A DNA stretch of 64,000 nt from Rhodobacteraceae bacterium HLUCCO18 (GCA_001314805.1 LJSY01000002.1:1-64000); one strand, 5' to 3'. Numbered from the stretch's first letter, positions 17,996 through 29,399 are shown. Translations and numbers: made by a program. Notes: generated by a model not told the origin, from the sequence alone.

Positions 17996-18789
17996 GGCGT
18001 CTTCAGCTCGACGCCGGGGGCGTGGGCGATGAAGAACCCGTTGGCGAAACCGGCCTTGCCATAGTCGAACGGTGCGTGGTCGTCGAAGCGGACGACGGTT
18101 CCCCCCGCGCCGCGCAGGACGGCGTCGCCCGCGGCCGTGTCCCATTCCATCGTGCGGCCAAGACGCGGATAGAGATCCGCCTCACCGGTGGCCACGAGAC
18201 AGAATTTCAGGGAGCTTCCGGCGCTTTTCAGGTCCGCGACCCCGTATTTCGCGATGTAGGCATCCGTCGCGGCATCGCGGTGCGACTTGGACGCGACGAC
18301 GAAAAGCGCGCCATTGTCAGGCGTGCGGACATGGATCGGCTTGGCATCGCCCGGGGTTTCGGCGTCGAACGGGCCGATTTCCTCGACGCTTTCACCATCG
18401 GCCGTCGTGTAGAAAAGCCGCCCCTTGGCCGGCGCATAGACGACGCCCCGCGTTGGTACGGCGTCCTCGACCAGCGCGATGTTCACGGTGAAATCGCCGC
18501 GCCGCTGCACGAATTCCTTGGTGCCGTCCAGCGGATCGACGATCAGGAAGGTGCGCGCCTCGATGGCATGGCTGCCGGCCTGTTCCTCGGTCACCAGCGC
18601 GATATCCGGGAACGCGGCCCGCAGGCGCTCCGATATCAGCGCATCGGCGGCTTCGTCGGCCACGGTCACGGGGCTGTCGTCGGACTTGGCGCGGACCTCG
18701 AAATCGTCGGCCTCGTAGACCTCCATGATACGGTCCCCGGCCAGAAGGGCCGAGCGCCGCAATTCAACCATTAATGCGTTGTAATCCAT
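17992..18789 (-). CDS. cysQ: 3'(2'),5'-bisphosphate nucleotidase CysQ
   Basis: CysQ hydrolyses PAP, the inhibitory product of PAPS-using enzymes, to AMP. The 265 residues belong to the inositol monophosphatase fold: metal-binding EEQAGSH, IVDPLDGTKEFVQR (about 85-98) and the terminal EWDTAAGDAVLRGAGG (about 210-225). ATG at 18789 (MDYNALMVEL) is preferred over a longer start seven codons up. It is the first gene of a polysaccharide run that ends with a sulfotransferase, a pairing that makes biochemical sense because sulfotransferases release PAP. It faces the divergent ABC permease gene. Confidence 0.93.
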   Translation of the reverse strand: MDYNALMVELRRSALLAGDRIMEVYEADDFEVRAKSDDSPVTVADEAADALISERLRAAFPDIALVTEEQAGSHAIEARTFLIVDPLDGTKEFVQRRGDFTVNIALVEDAVPTRGVVYAPAKGRLFYTTADGESVEEIGPFDAETPGDAKPIHVRTPDNGALFVVASKSHRDAATDAYIAKYGVADLKSAGSSLKFCLVATGEADLYPRLGRTMEWDTAAGDAVLRGAGGTVVRFDDHAPFDYGKAGFANGFFIAHAPGVELKTP

Positions 18790-18960
18790 TTCTCGCCTAT
18801 CTCCCGGCATGCCAATTGAACGCGCGTCGCCCCCGCGTTATCGTCTGGCATGGGCTTTCGGCAAGGGTGTAGGCACCCCGGGGGCCACGTGGCGCGCCAA
18901 ACCGCGCCGAAAAACACGGGGCAGGGCAACACCGCGCCGCAAGACCAAGAGCAGAGGCAG

Positions 18961-19782
18961 ATGTTCGAAACCGCCCGACGCACCAGCACAGGTTCGCTCC
19001 TGCTCAGCCTGCTTGGCGTGACTTACCACGCCTCGGTGCGAAAGGTGCGCAAGACCCATGGCAACGCGCTTGTCGCGATCGGGATGAGCGTCTTCCAGAG
19101 TGTCCTGTTCCTTGCTGCGTTCTACCTGATCTTCACCATCATGGGTGCCCGGACGATGGCGATCCGCGGCGACTTCATGCTCTACCTGCTGTCCGGCATC
19201 TTCCTTTACCTCGTGCATATCCAGGCCCTGACCTCGGTGATGAATTCCGAGAATTCGACCTCGCCCATGATGCAGCACGCGCCGATGAACACGCTGGTGG
19301 CGATCCTGTCCTCGGCGCTGTCGATACTCTACGTGAAGACCATCAGCATCCTGGTGATCCTCTTCGTGCTGCACACATTGTTCCAGCCGATCGAGATGGA
19401 CGACTGGTCCGGCGCGATGCTGATGTATCTGCTGGCCTGGGGTTCGGGCTGCGCGATCGGCCTGATCCTGATGGCGTTCAAACCCTGGGCGCCGGACGTC
19501 GTGTCCATCATCCAGCTGGTCTACGTGCGCGCCAACATGATCGCCTCGGGCAAGATGTTCGTCGCGAACACGCTGCCGGGGTTCATGCTGGCCATGTTCG
19601 ACTGGAACCCCCTGTTCCACATCATCGACCAGACGCGGGGCTTCGTCTTCGTCAACTATTTCCCGCATTATTCGAACTGGCAGTATCCGCTCTATGCAAC
19701 CTTCGCGCTGATCATGATCGGCATGATGGGCGAGTTTTTCACCCGCAAGCGCGCTTCGGCCAGCTGGGACGCGCGCCGCTGA
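18961..19782 (+). CDS. ABC-2 type polysaccharide export permease (KpsM/Wzm-like)
   Basis: A 273-residue inner-membrane protein with about six hydrophobic segments, e.g. NALVAIGMSVFQSVLFLAAFYLIFTIMG (about 33-60), FMLYLLSGIFLYLV and LYATFALIMIGMMGEFF near the C-terminus. Length and pattern fit the ABC-2 permeases that export capsule or O-antigen. The matching ATPase is not adjacent. ATG at 18961 is chosen because the upstream part of the frame is basic and unlike a protein start. It is transcribed away from the cysQ-glycosyltransferase operon and may export its product. Confidence 0.72.
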   Translation: MFETARRTSTGSLLLSLLGVTYHASVRKVRKTHGNALVAIGMSVFQSVLFLAAFYLIFTIMGARTMAIRGDFMLYLLSGIFLYLVHIQALTSVMNSENSTSPMMQHAPMNTLVAILSSALSILYVKTISILVILFVLHTLFQPIEMDDWSGAMLMYLLAWGSGCAIGLILMAFKPWAPDVVSIIQLVYVRANMIASGKMFVANTLPGFMLAMFDWNPLFHIIDQTRGFVFVNYFPHYSNWQYPLYATFALIMIGMMGEFFTRKRASASWDARR

Positions 19783-19790
19783 ACCTGCGG

Positions 19791-20405
19791 TCAGTCCACC
19801 ACGCGAAGCGTCAGGTTGATCCGCCCACCCCTGGGCAGAAGCGTGGAACTGCCCGGGCGGATGCGGTCGATGCCGTGATACGCAAGCCGCGCCTCGCCCG
19901 ACAGCACCGCCACGTCGCCCGAGCCTAGCCAGACCGATTTCGTCGCACCGCCACGCTCGGTGCCACCGATACGGAACAGGGCGTCGTCACCCAGCGAAAT
20001 GGACACCACGGGCATGGCGAAGTCGGCCTCGTCCCGATCCTGATGCAGCCCCATCTTCGCGCCCGCGTCGTAGAAATTCACCAGACAGCATTGCGGCGCC
20101 CGCTCCACGCCCGACACTGCGCGCCAGATCCCGAGCACCCGGTCCGGGATGGCGGGCCAGGCCATGCCCTCGGGGTGGCGCGTCTCGTATCGATAGCCGG
20201 ACCGGTCGGACACCCAGCCGTAGACTCCGGCCGACGTCATGCGCACCGACATGGGCCTGCCGCGCGCGGTGACGGGCCGGAACAGGGGTGCGGCGGCTAC
20301 GACACGACGGATGTCGTCGACAAGGGCCTCCTGCCCCTTCCGGTCGATGAACCCGTGCCAGACACGCGCGCCCGGCCTCAGCTCAATGGGATCCCGATCC
20401 ATCAT
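19791..20405 (-). CDS. alkB: AlkB-type 2-oxoglutarate/Fe(II)-dependent DNA demethylase
   Basis: AlkB enzymes reverse N-alkyl lesions in DNA or RNA by oxidative demethylation. The roughly 204-residue product carries the iron-binding HxD in LHQDRDE (about 132), the distal histidine in LAYHGIDRI (about 185) and the arginine-rich end GGRINLTLRVV that binds 2-oxoglutarate. Two consecutive ATGs at 20405 and 20402 are possible starts; the longer upstream frame has no protein-like content. It converges on the ABC permease gene with an 8-bp gap. No Ada-type regulator is visible. Confidence 0.9.
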   Translation of the reverse strand: MMDRDPIELRPGARVWHGFIDRKGQEALVDDIRRVVAAAPLFRPVTARGRPMSVRMTSAGVYGWVSDRSGYRYETRHPEGMAWPAIPDRVLGIWRAVSGVERAPQCCLVNFYDAGAKMGLHQDRDEADFAMPVVSISLGDDALFRIGGTERGGATKSVWLGSGDVAVLSGEARLAYHGIDRIRPGSSTLLPRGGRINLTLRVVD

Positions 20406-20502
20406 GCGCACCGCGCCTAAGACGCGAAACGGCGCGGGACAAGACCGCCCGGGCCGAGACCCGGGTTTTGCGGTTTCGCTAAATTCGTGGGCCTGCACGC
20501 GC

Positions 20503-20531
20503 TTGCAGCCGGTTTGACCCCTACTTATATA
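20503..20531 (+). promoter_or_regulatory. Candidate dnaK promoter
   Basis: TTGCAG (20503-20508) and TATATA (20526-20531) are separated by 17 bases about 120 bp before dnaK, and CTTGCAG overlaps the kind of -35 element used by alphaproteobacterial heat-shock sigma factors. No CIRCE operator (TTAGCACTC-N9-GAGTGCTAA) was found here, so control by sigma-32 rather than HrcA is more likely. Confidence 0.4.
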
Positions 20532-20652
20532 CCCTCCGAGCCGGTCGGAGCGTGCTTTCCGGCCAGATATCACATAGCCAAGACAGGGCGGCTCGGGGGC
20601 CTTAGCGGGACTCGCATCCGTCCGTTCGCTTTAAGAAAGGGACCGTAGCATC

Positions 20653-22569
<1,917 letters not shown>

Positions 22570-22647
22570 TCGTCCCTGACACCAATGCCCTGGCCGGCCG
22601 GGACTTCCTTGGCCGGCCAGCGCGTTTCCGGAGGCTGATGCACGCAG

Positions 22648-23805
22648 ATGGCCAAACGTGACTACTATGAGGTTCTGGGAATCGCGCGGGGCGCATCCGG
22701 CGACGAGATCAAGAAAGCCTATCGCATCAAGGCGAAAGAGCTTCACCCCGATCGCAATTCCGACAATCCCGAGGCAGAGGCCCAGTTCAAGGAAGCGAAC
22801 GAGGCCTATGACGTCCTGAAGGACCCCGACAAGAAGGCGGCCTATGACCGGTTCGGACATGCCGCCTTCGACGGTGGCATGGCAGGCGGCGCGCGCGCCG
22901 GCGGCTTCGGCGGCCCGCAAGGGCAGGGCGACTTCGCCTCTGCCTTCTCGGACGTGTTCGAGGATCTCTTCGGCGACTTCATGGGCGGCCAGCGCGGTGG
23001 TCGGCGCAGCCGGGCAAGCCGCGGCGCGGACCTGCGCTACAAACTCGGAATCAGTCTCGAAAATGCCTATTCGGGTCTGCAGAAACAGATCAACGTGCCG
23101 ACCGCGGTTGCCTGCGGGTCCTGCAGCGGAACGGGGTCGGAGGGCGGGTCGGAGCCCGTCACCTGTCCGACCTGTTCAGGCATGGGCAAGGTGCGTGCGC
23201 AACAGGGCTTTTTCACCGTGGAGCGGATCTGCCCGACCTGTTCGGGCGTCGGCCAGATCGTCAAGAACCCCTGCAAGGCCTGCGGCGGCGCGGGGCGCGT
23301 GCAGAAGGACCGCGCGCTGAGCGTGAACATCCCCGCGGGCGTTGAAACCGGCACGCGTATCCGCCTGTCGGGTGAGGGCGAGGCGGGACTGCGCGGCGGG
23401 CCGTCCGGCGATCTCTACATCTTCATCGATGTGGAGGATCACCCCCTGTTTCAGCGCGACGGCATGGACCTCTACTGCCGCGTGCCCGTCTCGATGACCC
23501 GTGCGGCCCTTGGCGGAGAGGTCGAGGTTCCCAGCATCGATGGCGGCCGGTCGCGCGTGAAGGTGCCGGAAGGCTCGCAATCCGGTCGCCAGATGCGCCT
23601 GCGCGGCAAGGGCATGCCGGCGCTTCGCGGGACCGGCATGGGCGACATGTATATCGAGCTTGCGGTGGAAACCCCGGTCAAGCTGACGCCCGAGCAGAAG
23701 GACCTGCTGCGCCAGTTCGAGGAAAGCTGCGCCAAGTCGAACAATCCCGACGCCAGCGGGTTCTTCGACAAGGTGCGCAAGTTCTGGGACGACCTGGCGA
23801 ACTGA
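22648..23805 (+). CDS. dnaJ: Co-chaperone DnaJ (Hsp40)
   Basis: DnaJ delivers substrates to DnaK and stimulates its ATPase. The 385 residues show the J domain with its HPD tripeptide ([10 protein letters not shown], about 31-40), a glycine-rich linker (about 70-115), four CXXCXGXG zinc repeats ([32 protein letters not shown]; about 150-215) and the C-terminal substrate domain. It is thus a class I DnaJ. It is co-directional with dnaK and probably in the same operon. Confidence 0.98.
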   Translation: MAKRDYYEVLGIARGASGDEIKKAYRIKAKELHPDRNSDNPEAEAQFKEANEAYDVLKDPDKKAAYDRFGHAAFDGGMAGGARAGGFGGPQGQGDFASAFSDVFEDLFGDFMGGQRGGRRSRASRGADLRYKLGISLENAYSGLQKQINVPTAVACGSCSGTGSEGGSEPVTCPTCSGMGKVRAQQGFFTVERICPTCSGVGQIVKNPCKACGGAGRVQKDRALSVNIPAGVETGTRIRLSGEGEAGLRGGPSGDLYIFIDVEDHPLFQRDGMDLYCRVPVSMTRAALGGEVEVPSIDGGRSRVKVPEGSQSGRQMRLRGKGMPALRGTGMGDMYIELAVETPVKLTPEQKDLLRQFEESCAKSNNPDASGFFDKVRKFWDDLAN

Positions 23806-23820
23806 GCCGTCAGGTCCGTC
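23787..23820. terminator. Possible bidirectional hairpin between dnaJ and maeB
   Basis: GGACGACCTG (23787-23796) pairs with CAGGTCCGTCC (23811-23821) with one bulged base, spanning the stops of the convergent dnaJ and maeB genes. No T-run follows, so termination is uncertain. Confidence 0.35.
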
Positions 23821-26074
23821 CGATCTCGCAGGCCGCCATCACCGCCATGTTCAGGATGTCGTTCGCCGTGGACACCGTCGACGCGATCTGAACCGGCCGG
23901 TCGAGACCGGTCAGGATCGGACCGATCACGGTGGCCCCCGCCATCTCCTGCATCAGTTTAACGCTGATGGACGCTGAATGGCGCGCGGGGACGACCAGAA
24001 CATTGGCGGGCCCGGTCAAACGGCAGAACGGGTAATGCTCCATCACCGCCGGGTTGATGGCCACGTCCACGGTCATCTCGCCATCGTATTCGAAATCAAC
24101 GCCTTTTTCGTCCAGCACCTGCGGCGCGCGGCCCATCTTCTCGGCCCGTTCGGAAACGGGGTAACCGAAGGTCGAGAAACTGACGAAAGCCACGCGTGGC
24201 TCCAGCCCCAGTTCGCGGGCCACATGGGCGCCGCGTTCCGCGATAAGCGCGAGGTCATCGGCATCGGGCCATTCATTGACCAGCGTATCACCGATCAGGA
24301 CGATCCGCCCCTTGTGCAACAGCGCGGTGATCCCGACCGCCCCGTCCTGCGCGGTAACGTCGAAGACCTTGCCCATCAGCTCAAGCACATGCGCCGATTT
24401 CCGCGTCGCCCCGGTGACAAGCGCGTCGCCATGGCCATGGGCCAGCATCAGCGCCGAAAACACGTGCCGGTCGCGCGCGGCGAGGCGATGGACATCATGC
24501 CAGTCAAAGCCCTTCCGCTGCAGACGCTGGTAGAGAAAGCTCTTGTAGCTTTCAAGATGCGTGGTGTTGGCGGCGTTGACCACCTGCAACTCCCGCACCG
24601 CGTCGCCGAGGCCAGCGGCCTCCAGCTTTTCCTTCACGTCCGCCTCGCGCCCGACCACCAGCGCCTTGCCCAGTCCGTTGCGCTGATAGGCGACGGCGGC
24701 GCGCAACACGCGGACATCGTCGCCCTCGGCAAAGATCATGCGGGCCTGCGCATTGCGCGCGCGCGCGTAGATGCCCTGCAGGATCGAACTAGTCGGGTCC
24801 ATACGGGCGCGCAGGGTCTTGGCATAGGCGTCGAGATCGACGATGGGCCGCCGCGCCACGCCGGTGTCCATGCCCGCGCGCGCCACGGCGGGCGGAACGG
24901 TGTAGATCAGCCGCGGATCGAAGGGCGTGGGGATGATGTAGTCGCGCCCGAAGCTCAGCTTGCGGCCATAGGCCATGGCGACCTCGTCGGGCACATCCTC
25001 CCGCGCCAACGCGGCCAGCGCCTCGGCACAGGCGATCTTCATCTCGTCATTGATGGCGCGAGCGTGGATATCTAGTGCACCACGAAACAGATACGGAAAA
25101 CCAAGGACATTGTTGACCTGATTGGGATAATCCGACCGGCCCGTCGCCACGATGGCGTCGACGCGCACTTCATGCGCCTCTTCCGGCGTGATTTCGGGGT
25201 CCGGGTTGGCCATGGCGAAGATCACCGGGTTGTCGGCCATGGATTGCACCATCTCCTGCGTCACCGCGCCCTTCACGCTGACGCCGAGGAAGACGTCCGC
25301 GCCCTCCATCGCCTCTTCCAGCGTGCGCAGGTCGGTCTTGACGGCATGGGCCGATTTCCACTGGTTCATGCCCTCGGTTCGGCCCTGCCAGATCACGCCC
25401 TTGGTGTCGCAGACGATGCAGTTCTGCGGCTGTGCCCCCATGGATTTCAGAAGCTCGATACAGGCGATGCCAGCCGCCCCGGCCCCGTTCAGGACGATGC
25501 GGCACTCCTCGATCTTCTTGCCCGACAGGTGCAGCGCGTTGATGAGACCGGCGGCGCAGATCACCGCGGTGCCGTGTTGGTCGTCATGGAAGACGGGGAT
25601 GTCCATGATCTCCTTGAGTTGCTGCTCGATCATGAAACACTCGGGCGCCTTGATATCCTCGAGGTTGATGCCGCCGAAGGTGGGGCCCATGAGGCGCACG
25701 GCGTTGACGAATTCGTCCACGTCCTCGGTGTCGAGCTCGATATCGATCGAATTGATGTCGGCGAAGCGCTTGAAGAGCACGGCCTTGCCCTCCATCACCG
25801 GCTTGGAGGCCAGCGCACCCAGATTGCCGAGGCCCAGCACCGCCGTGCCGTTCGAGATCACGGCGACCATGTTGCCCTTGGTCGTGTAGTCATAGGCGGT
25901 TTCGGGGCTTTCCGCGATCATCTCGCAAGGGACGGCCACGCCGGGCGAATAGGCGAGGCTCAGGTCGCGCTGCGTGGCCATCGGCGTCGAGGCGGAAATG
26001 TCGATCTTGCCCGGGCTCGGCTCCAGATGATAGGCGAGCGCCTCGTCCCGCGTGATGCGCGTCTTGTCGACCAT
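23810..26074 (-). CDS. maeB: NADP-dependent malic enzyme with phosphotransacetylase-like domain
   Basis: This bifunctional-type malic enzyme oxidatively decarboxylates malate to pyruvate. Of 754 residues, about 1-430 form the malic enzyme part: SLAYSPGVAVPCE, GNLGALASKPVMEGKAVLFK, FHDDQHGTA and the NAD(P) fold VLNGAGAAGIACIELL. Residues about 440-754 resemble phosphate acetyltransferase (ARMIFAEGDDVRVLRAA, then RLTGPANVLVVPARHSASIS). In such fusions the second domain is usually regulatory, binding acetyl-CoA, rather than catalytic. It is transcribed toward dnaJ and divergently from mutS. Confidence 0.95.
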   Translation of the reverse strand: MVDKTRITRDEALAYHLEPSPGKIDISASTPMATQRDLSLAYSPGVAVPCEMIAESPETAYDYTTKGNMVAVISNGTAVLGLGNLGALASKPVMEGKAVLFKRFADINSIDIELDTEDVDEFVNAVRLMGPTFGGINLEDIKAPECFMIEQQLKEIMDIPVFHDDQHGTAVICAAGLINALHLSGKKIEECRIVLNGAGAAGIACIELLKSMGAQPQNCIVCDTKGVIWQGRTEGMNQWKSAHAVKTDLRTLEEAMEGADVFLGVSVKGAVTQEMVQSMADNPVIFAMANPDPEITPEEAHEVRVDAIVATGRSDYPNQVNNVLGFPYLFRGALDIHARAINDEMKIACAEALAALAREDVPDEVAMAYGRKLSFGRDYIIPTPFDPRLIYTVPPAVARAGMDTGVARRPIVDLDAYAKTLRARMDPTSSILQGIYARARNAQARMIFAEGDDVRVLRAAVAYQRNGLGKALVVGREADVKEKLEAAGLGDAVRELQVVNAANTTHLESYKSFLYQRLQRKGFDWHDVHRLAARDRHVFSALMLAHGHGDALVTGATRKSAHVLELMGKVFDVTAQDGAVGITALLHKGRIVLIGDTLVNEWPDADDLALIAERGAHVARELGLEPRVAFVSFSTFGYPVSERAEKMGRAPQVLDEKGVDFEYDGEMTVDVAINPAVMEHYPFCRLTGPANVLVVPARHSASISVKLMQEMAGATVIGPILTGLDRPVQIASTVSTANDILNMAVMAACEIGRT

Positions 26075-26201
26075 GTCTCCCCCCTTCGCATGTGCCGGAC
26101 AGGATTATCCCGGCAATGCCGCCGCCCGCAACCGACGGAATTGCCGCTTCAATCCCGGCGGCGCGCTTTGTAGGCTGGCCCGGGCGCATCAGGGGGATGG
26201 C

Positions 26202-28847
26202 ATGAACGCGCATGTGACGCCGATGATGGCGCAATATCTGGAGATAAAGGCGCAGTACCGGGATGCGCTTCTGTTCTACCGGATGGGCGATTTCTACGAG
26301 ATGTTCTTCGACGACGCGGTCGCGGCGGCCGAAGCGCTGGATATTGCCCTGACCAGGCGCGGCAAGCATGGCGGTGAAGATATCCCGATGTGCGGTGTGC
26401 CCGTGCATGCCGCCGAGGGTTACCTCCTGACGCTGATCCGAAAGGGGTTCCGCGTGGCCGTCTGCGAACAGATGGAGGACCCGGCCGAGGCGAAGAAACG
26501 CGGCGGGTCCAAGGCCGTGGTCCGGCGCGACGTGGTCCGGCTGGTGACGCCCGGAACGCTGACAGAGGATGCGTTGCTCGACGCGCGCACGCATAACTAC
26601 CTCGCCGCATGGGCCGAGGTCCGGGGCGAGGGCGCGCTGGCCTGGACGGATATCTCCACCGGCGATCTGAACGTGATGCCCTGCCCCGCCGTGCGGCTCG
26701 GCCCGGAGCTTTATCGCCTCTCGGTGCGCGAGGTTCTGGTGCGTGCGGACATGGATGTCGCCCGGCAGGACGCCCTGATCGAGGCGGGCGCCGCCGTGAC
26801 ACCGCTGGGGCCGGGAAGCTTCGATTCCGCCTCCTCCGAAAAGCGTTTGGCGCAACTGTTCGGGGTGGCATCGCTCGACGCGTTCGGGAGCTTTGGCCGG
26901 GCCGAAATTTCTGCGCTTGGGGCGCTCTCCGATTATCTCGAGCTCACGCAAAAGGGATCATTGCCGCTTCTGCGCCCGCCGCGCCGGGCCAGTGCCTCGC
27001 GGCTGATGCAGATCGACATGGCCACGCGGCGCAACCTCGAACTGACGCGCAGCCTTTCGGGCGGCGGCCGGCAGGGGAGCCTGCTGGACGTTCTCGACCG
27101 GACGGTGACGGCAGGCGGCGCGCGTCTGCTGGAACGGCGCGTGTCAGGCCCCGCGACCGATGCCGAGGAGATCGCCCGGCGCCATGATGCAGTGGCCCAT
27201 TTCGTTTCTGACAGGCGGGTTAGAGACGATATTCGGGCCGCCCTGCGGCAATGCCCCGACATCGAACGCGCGCTGTCGCGGCTTGCGCTGGACCGGGGCG
27301 GGCCGCGCGATCTGGCAGCCCTTCGCGACGGTCTGGCGCAGGCTGGCGCGATTGCCGAGCGCCTGCTGGACAGCGACCTGCCCGGGATCGTCGCCGAGGC
27401 GCGCGCCGACTGCCTCGGGCACGAAACCCTGCGCGACATGCTTGACGCCGCCCTCGTGGCGGAACCACCCGTTCAGGCCCGAGACGGGGGTTTCATAGCG
27501 CCGGGCCATGACGACGATCTCGACGCCGCACGCAAACTGCGCGACGAGGGGCGCGGCGTCATCGCGACCCTGCAGGCCGATTACATCACCGACACCGGCG
27601 TTCAGTCCCTGAAGATCAAGCACAACAACGTGCTGGGCTATTTCATCGAGACCACCGCGACCCATGCCCAGAAGATGCTGTCCCCACCCCTGTCCGAGCG
27701 GTTCATTCACCGCCAGACCACGGCCAATGCCGTCCGCTTCACGACGCTGGACCTTTCCGATCTCGAGACGCGGATCCTGAACGCAGGCACACGCGCGCTG
27801 GAGATCGAGATGGCCCTGTTCCGCCGTTTGCGCGAGGCAGTGCTGGAAGAAAACGACCGCATCGGTCAGGCGGCGCGCGCGCTGGCGGAGCTTGACGTGC
27901 AGAGCGCGCTTGCCACGCGCGCCAGCGAAGGCGACTGGTGCCGCCCCACGATCCACGACGACCGCCGGTTCAACATCGTGGCCGGACGTCATCCGGTGGT
28001 GGAGTCAGCACTTTCCCGGACCGGTGCGCCCTTCGTCGCCAATGACTGCGCCCTTGATCCCGAGGGCGACGGCGCTGCCATCACGCTGCTGACCGGGCCG
28101 AACATGGCCGGCAAATCCACATGGCTCAGGCAGAACGCGCTGATCGCGATCCTTGCCCAGACCGGCAGTTACGTTCCCGCCGAAACAGCCGAGATCGGGC
28201 TGGTGAGCCAGGTCTTTTCCCGCGTGGGCGCGTCGGACGATCTGGCGCGTGGGCGGTCGACCTTCATGGTGGAAATGGTCGAGACCGCCGCGATCCTGAA
28301 CCAGGCCGACGACAGGGCGCTTGTCATCCTCGACGAGATCGGGCGGGGGACGGCCACCTATGACGGGCTATCCATCGCATGGGCCACGGTGGAACATCTG
28401 CACGAGGCGAACCGCTGCCGCGCGCTTTTCGCCACCCATTACCACGAGTTGACGGCGCTGGCGGAGAAACTGACCGGTCTGACCAACGCCACGATGACCG
28501 TGCGCGAATGGGAGGGTGAGGTGATCTTCCTCCACGAGGTGCGCGCAGGTGCCGCCGACCGGTCCTATGGCGTACAGGTGGCGAAGCTGGCCGGTTTGCC
28601 GCAATCGGTGGTGGAGCGTGCGCAATCCGTGCTGGAAGCGCTGGAAAAGGGAGAGCGGGAGGGCCCCGAACGCAGTACGCTGATCGACGATCTGCCGCTC
28701 TTTTCGGTCAAGCCGCAGGCCGCGCCGACACCGAAGAAGGGTCTGCACCCGGTCGAGGCACGGCTGGCCGATATCCATCCCGACACGTTGAGCCCGCGCG
28801 AGGCGCTCGACCTTGTCTATACGCTCAAGACCCTGATCGAGGAGTGA
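26202..28847 (+). CDS. mutS: DNA mismatch repair ATPase MutS
   Basis: MutS recognises mismatches and recruits MutL. The 881 residues include the mismatch-binding Phe-x-Glu in MGDFYEMFFDDA (about 25-36), connector, lever and clamp domains, and the ATPase: Walker A TGPNMAGKSTWLRQ (about 632), RGRSTFMVEMVETA, Walker B VILDEIGRGT (about 709) and ATHYHELTAL (about 744). ATG at 26202 (MNAHVTPMMAQYLEIK) follows AGGGGGATG and is the natural start; a longer upstream frame overlaps the divergent maeB. Its stop adjoins the grpE stop. Confidence 0.98.
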   Translation: MNAHVTPMMAQYLEIKAQYRDALLFYRMGDFYEMFFDDAVAAAEALDIALTRRGKHGGEDIPMCGVPVHAAEGYLLTLIRKGFRVAVCEQMEDPAEAKKRGGSKAVVRRDVVRLVTPGTLTEDALLDARTHNYLAAWAEVRGEGALAWTDISTGDLNVMPCPAVRLGPELYRLSVREVLVRADMDVARQDALIEAGAAVTPLGPGSFDSASSEKRLAQLFGVASLDAFGSFGRAEISALGALSDYLELTQKGSLPLLRPPRRASASRLMQIDMATRRNLELTRSLSGGGRQGSLLDVLDRTVTAGGARLLERRVSGPATDAEEIARRHDAVAHFVSDRRVRDDIRAALRQCPDIERALSRLALDRGGPRDLAALRDGLAQAGAIAERLLDSDLPGIVAEARADCLGHETLRDMLDAALVAEPPVQARDGGFIAPGHDDDLDAARKLRDEGRGVIATLQADYITDTGVQSLKIKHNNVLGYFIETTATHAQKMLSPPLSERFIHRQTTANAVRFTTLDLSDLETRILNAGTRALEIEMALFRRLREAVLEENDRIGQAARALAELDVQSALATRASEGDWCRPTIHDDRRFNIVAGRHPVVESALSRTGAPFVANDCALDPEGDGAAITLLTGPNMAGKSTWLRQNALIAILAQTGSYVPAETAEIGLVSQVFSRVGASDDLARGRSTFMVEMVETAAILNQADDRALVILDEIGRGTATYDGLSIAWATVEHLHEANRCRALFATHYHELTALAEKLTGLTNATMTVREWEGEVIFLHEVRAGAADRSYGVQVAKLAGLPQSVVERAQSVLEALEKGEREGPERSTLIDDLPLFSVKPQAAPTPKKGLHPVEARLADIHPDTLSPREALDLVYTLKTLIEE

Positions 28848-29399
28848 TCAGGACGCGGTGTTGGAGGACACGCCGACCTGCGCCGGCCGCAACAGGCGGT
28901 CATGCAGCATGAAACCCTCGGCCATCACCTGGATGATCTCGCCCGCCTTGGTGCCCGGCACCGGCGCTTCGAACATGGCCTGATGCAGCTGCGGGTCGAA
29001 GGTATCCCCGACCTCCGGGGCAACGGGCGTCATGCCATGCTTGCCGAAGACGGAAACCAGTTCGCGAAGCGTCAGCTCGACCCCTTCGATCACGCCACTG
29101 GCGGCGGCGCGCTGTTCCTCACCGGCGGCGTCGAGCGCGCGGCGCAGGTTGTCGTAGACGGGCAGAAGATCCCGCGCGAGCCGCGAGCCGCCGTATTGCT
29201 CGGCCTCGCGGCGGTCACGCTCGGCACGTTTGCGGCTGTTCTCGGCGTCGGCCAGCGCGCGCAGCATCCTGTCACGCAGCTCGTCACGTTCTGCGCGCAG
29301 AAGATCGAGCTCGACGGTGGACTCCGGCGTCTCGTCTCCGGCCAGCTCTTCGGTGGCGTCCTGTTCGTCCACGATCTCTTCTTTCTTCGGCTCTGCCAT
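28848..29399 (-). CDS. grpE: Nucleotide exchange factor GrpE
   Basis: GrpE releases ADP from DnaK. The 183 residues have an acidic N-terminus, a long coiled-coil helix (about 30-75, with LRAERDELRDRMLRALADAENSRKR) and the beta domain with GVELTLRELVSVFGKHGMTPV and PGEIIQVMAEGF-like text (AGEIIQVMAEGFMLHDRLLRPAQV). It lies 9 bp downstream of hrcA, in the same direction, as in many Alphaproteobacteria. Confidence 0.96.
   Translation of the reverse strand: MAEPKKEEIVDEQDATEELAGDETPESTVELDLLRAERDELRDRMLRALADAENSRKRAERDRREAEQYGGSRLARDLLPVYDNLRRALDAAGEEQRAAASGVIEGVELTLRELVSVFGKHGMTPVAPEVGDTFDPQLHQAMFEAPVPGTKAGEIIQVMAEGFMLHDRLLRPAQVGVSSNTAS

Noticed and set aside
20448-20469. CCCGGG-N6-CCCGGG followed by TTTT, terminator-like
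   Set aside because: It sits between divergent alkB and dnaK, where no plus-strand transcript needs ending. Such short GC palindromes arise by chance.
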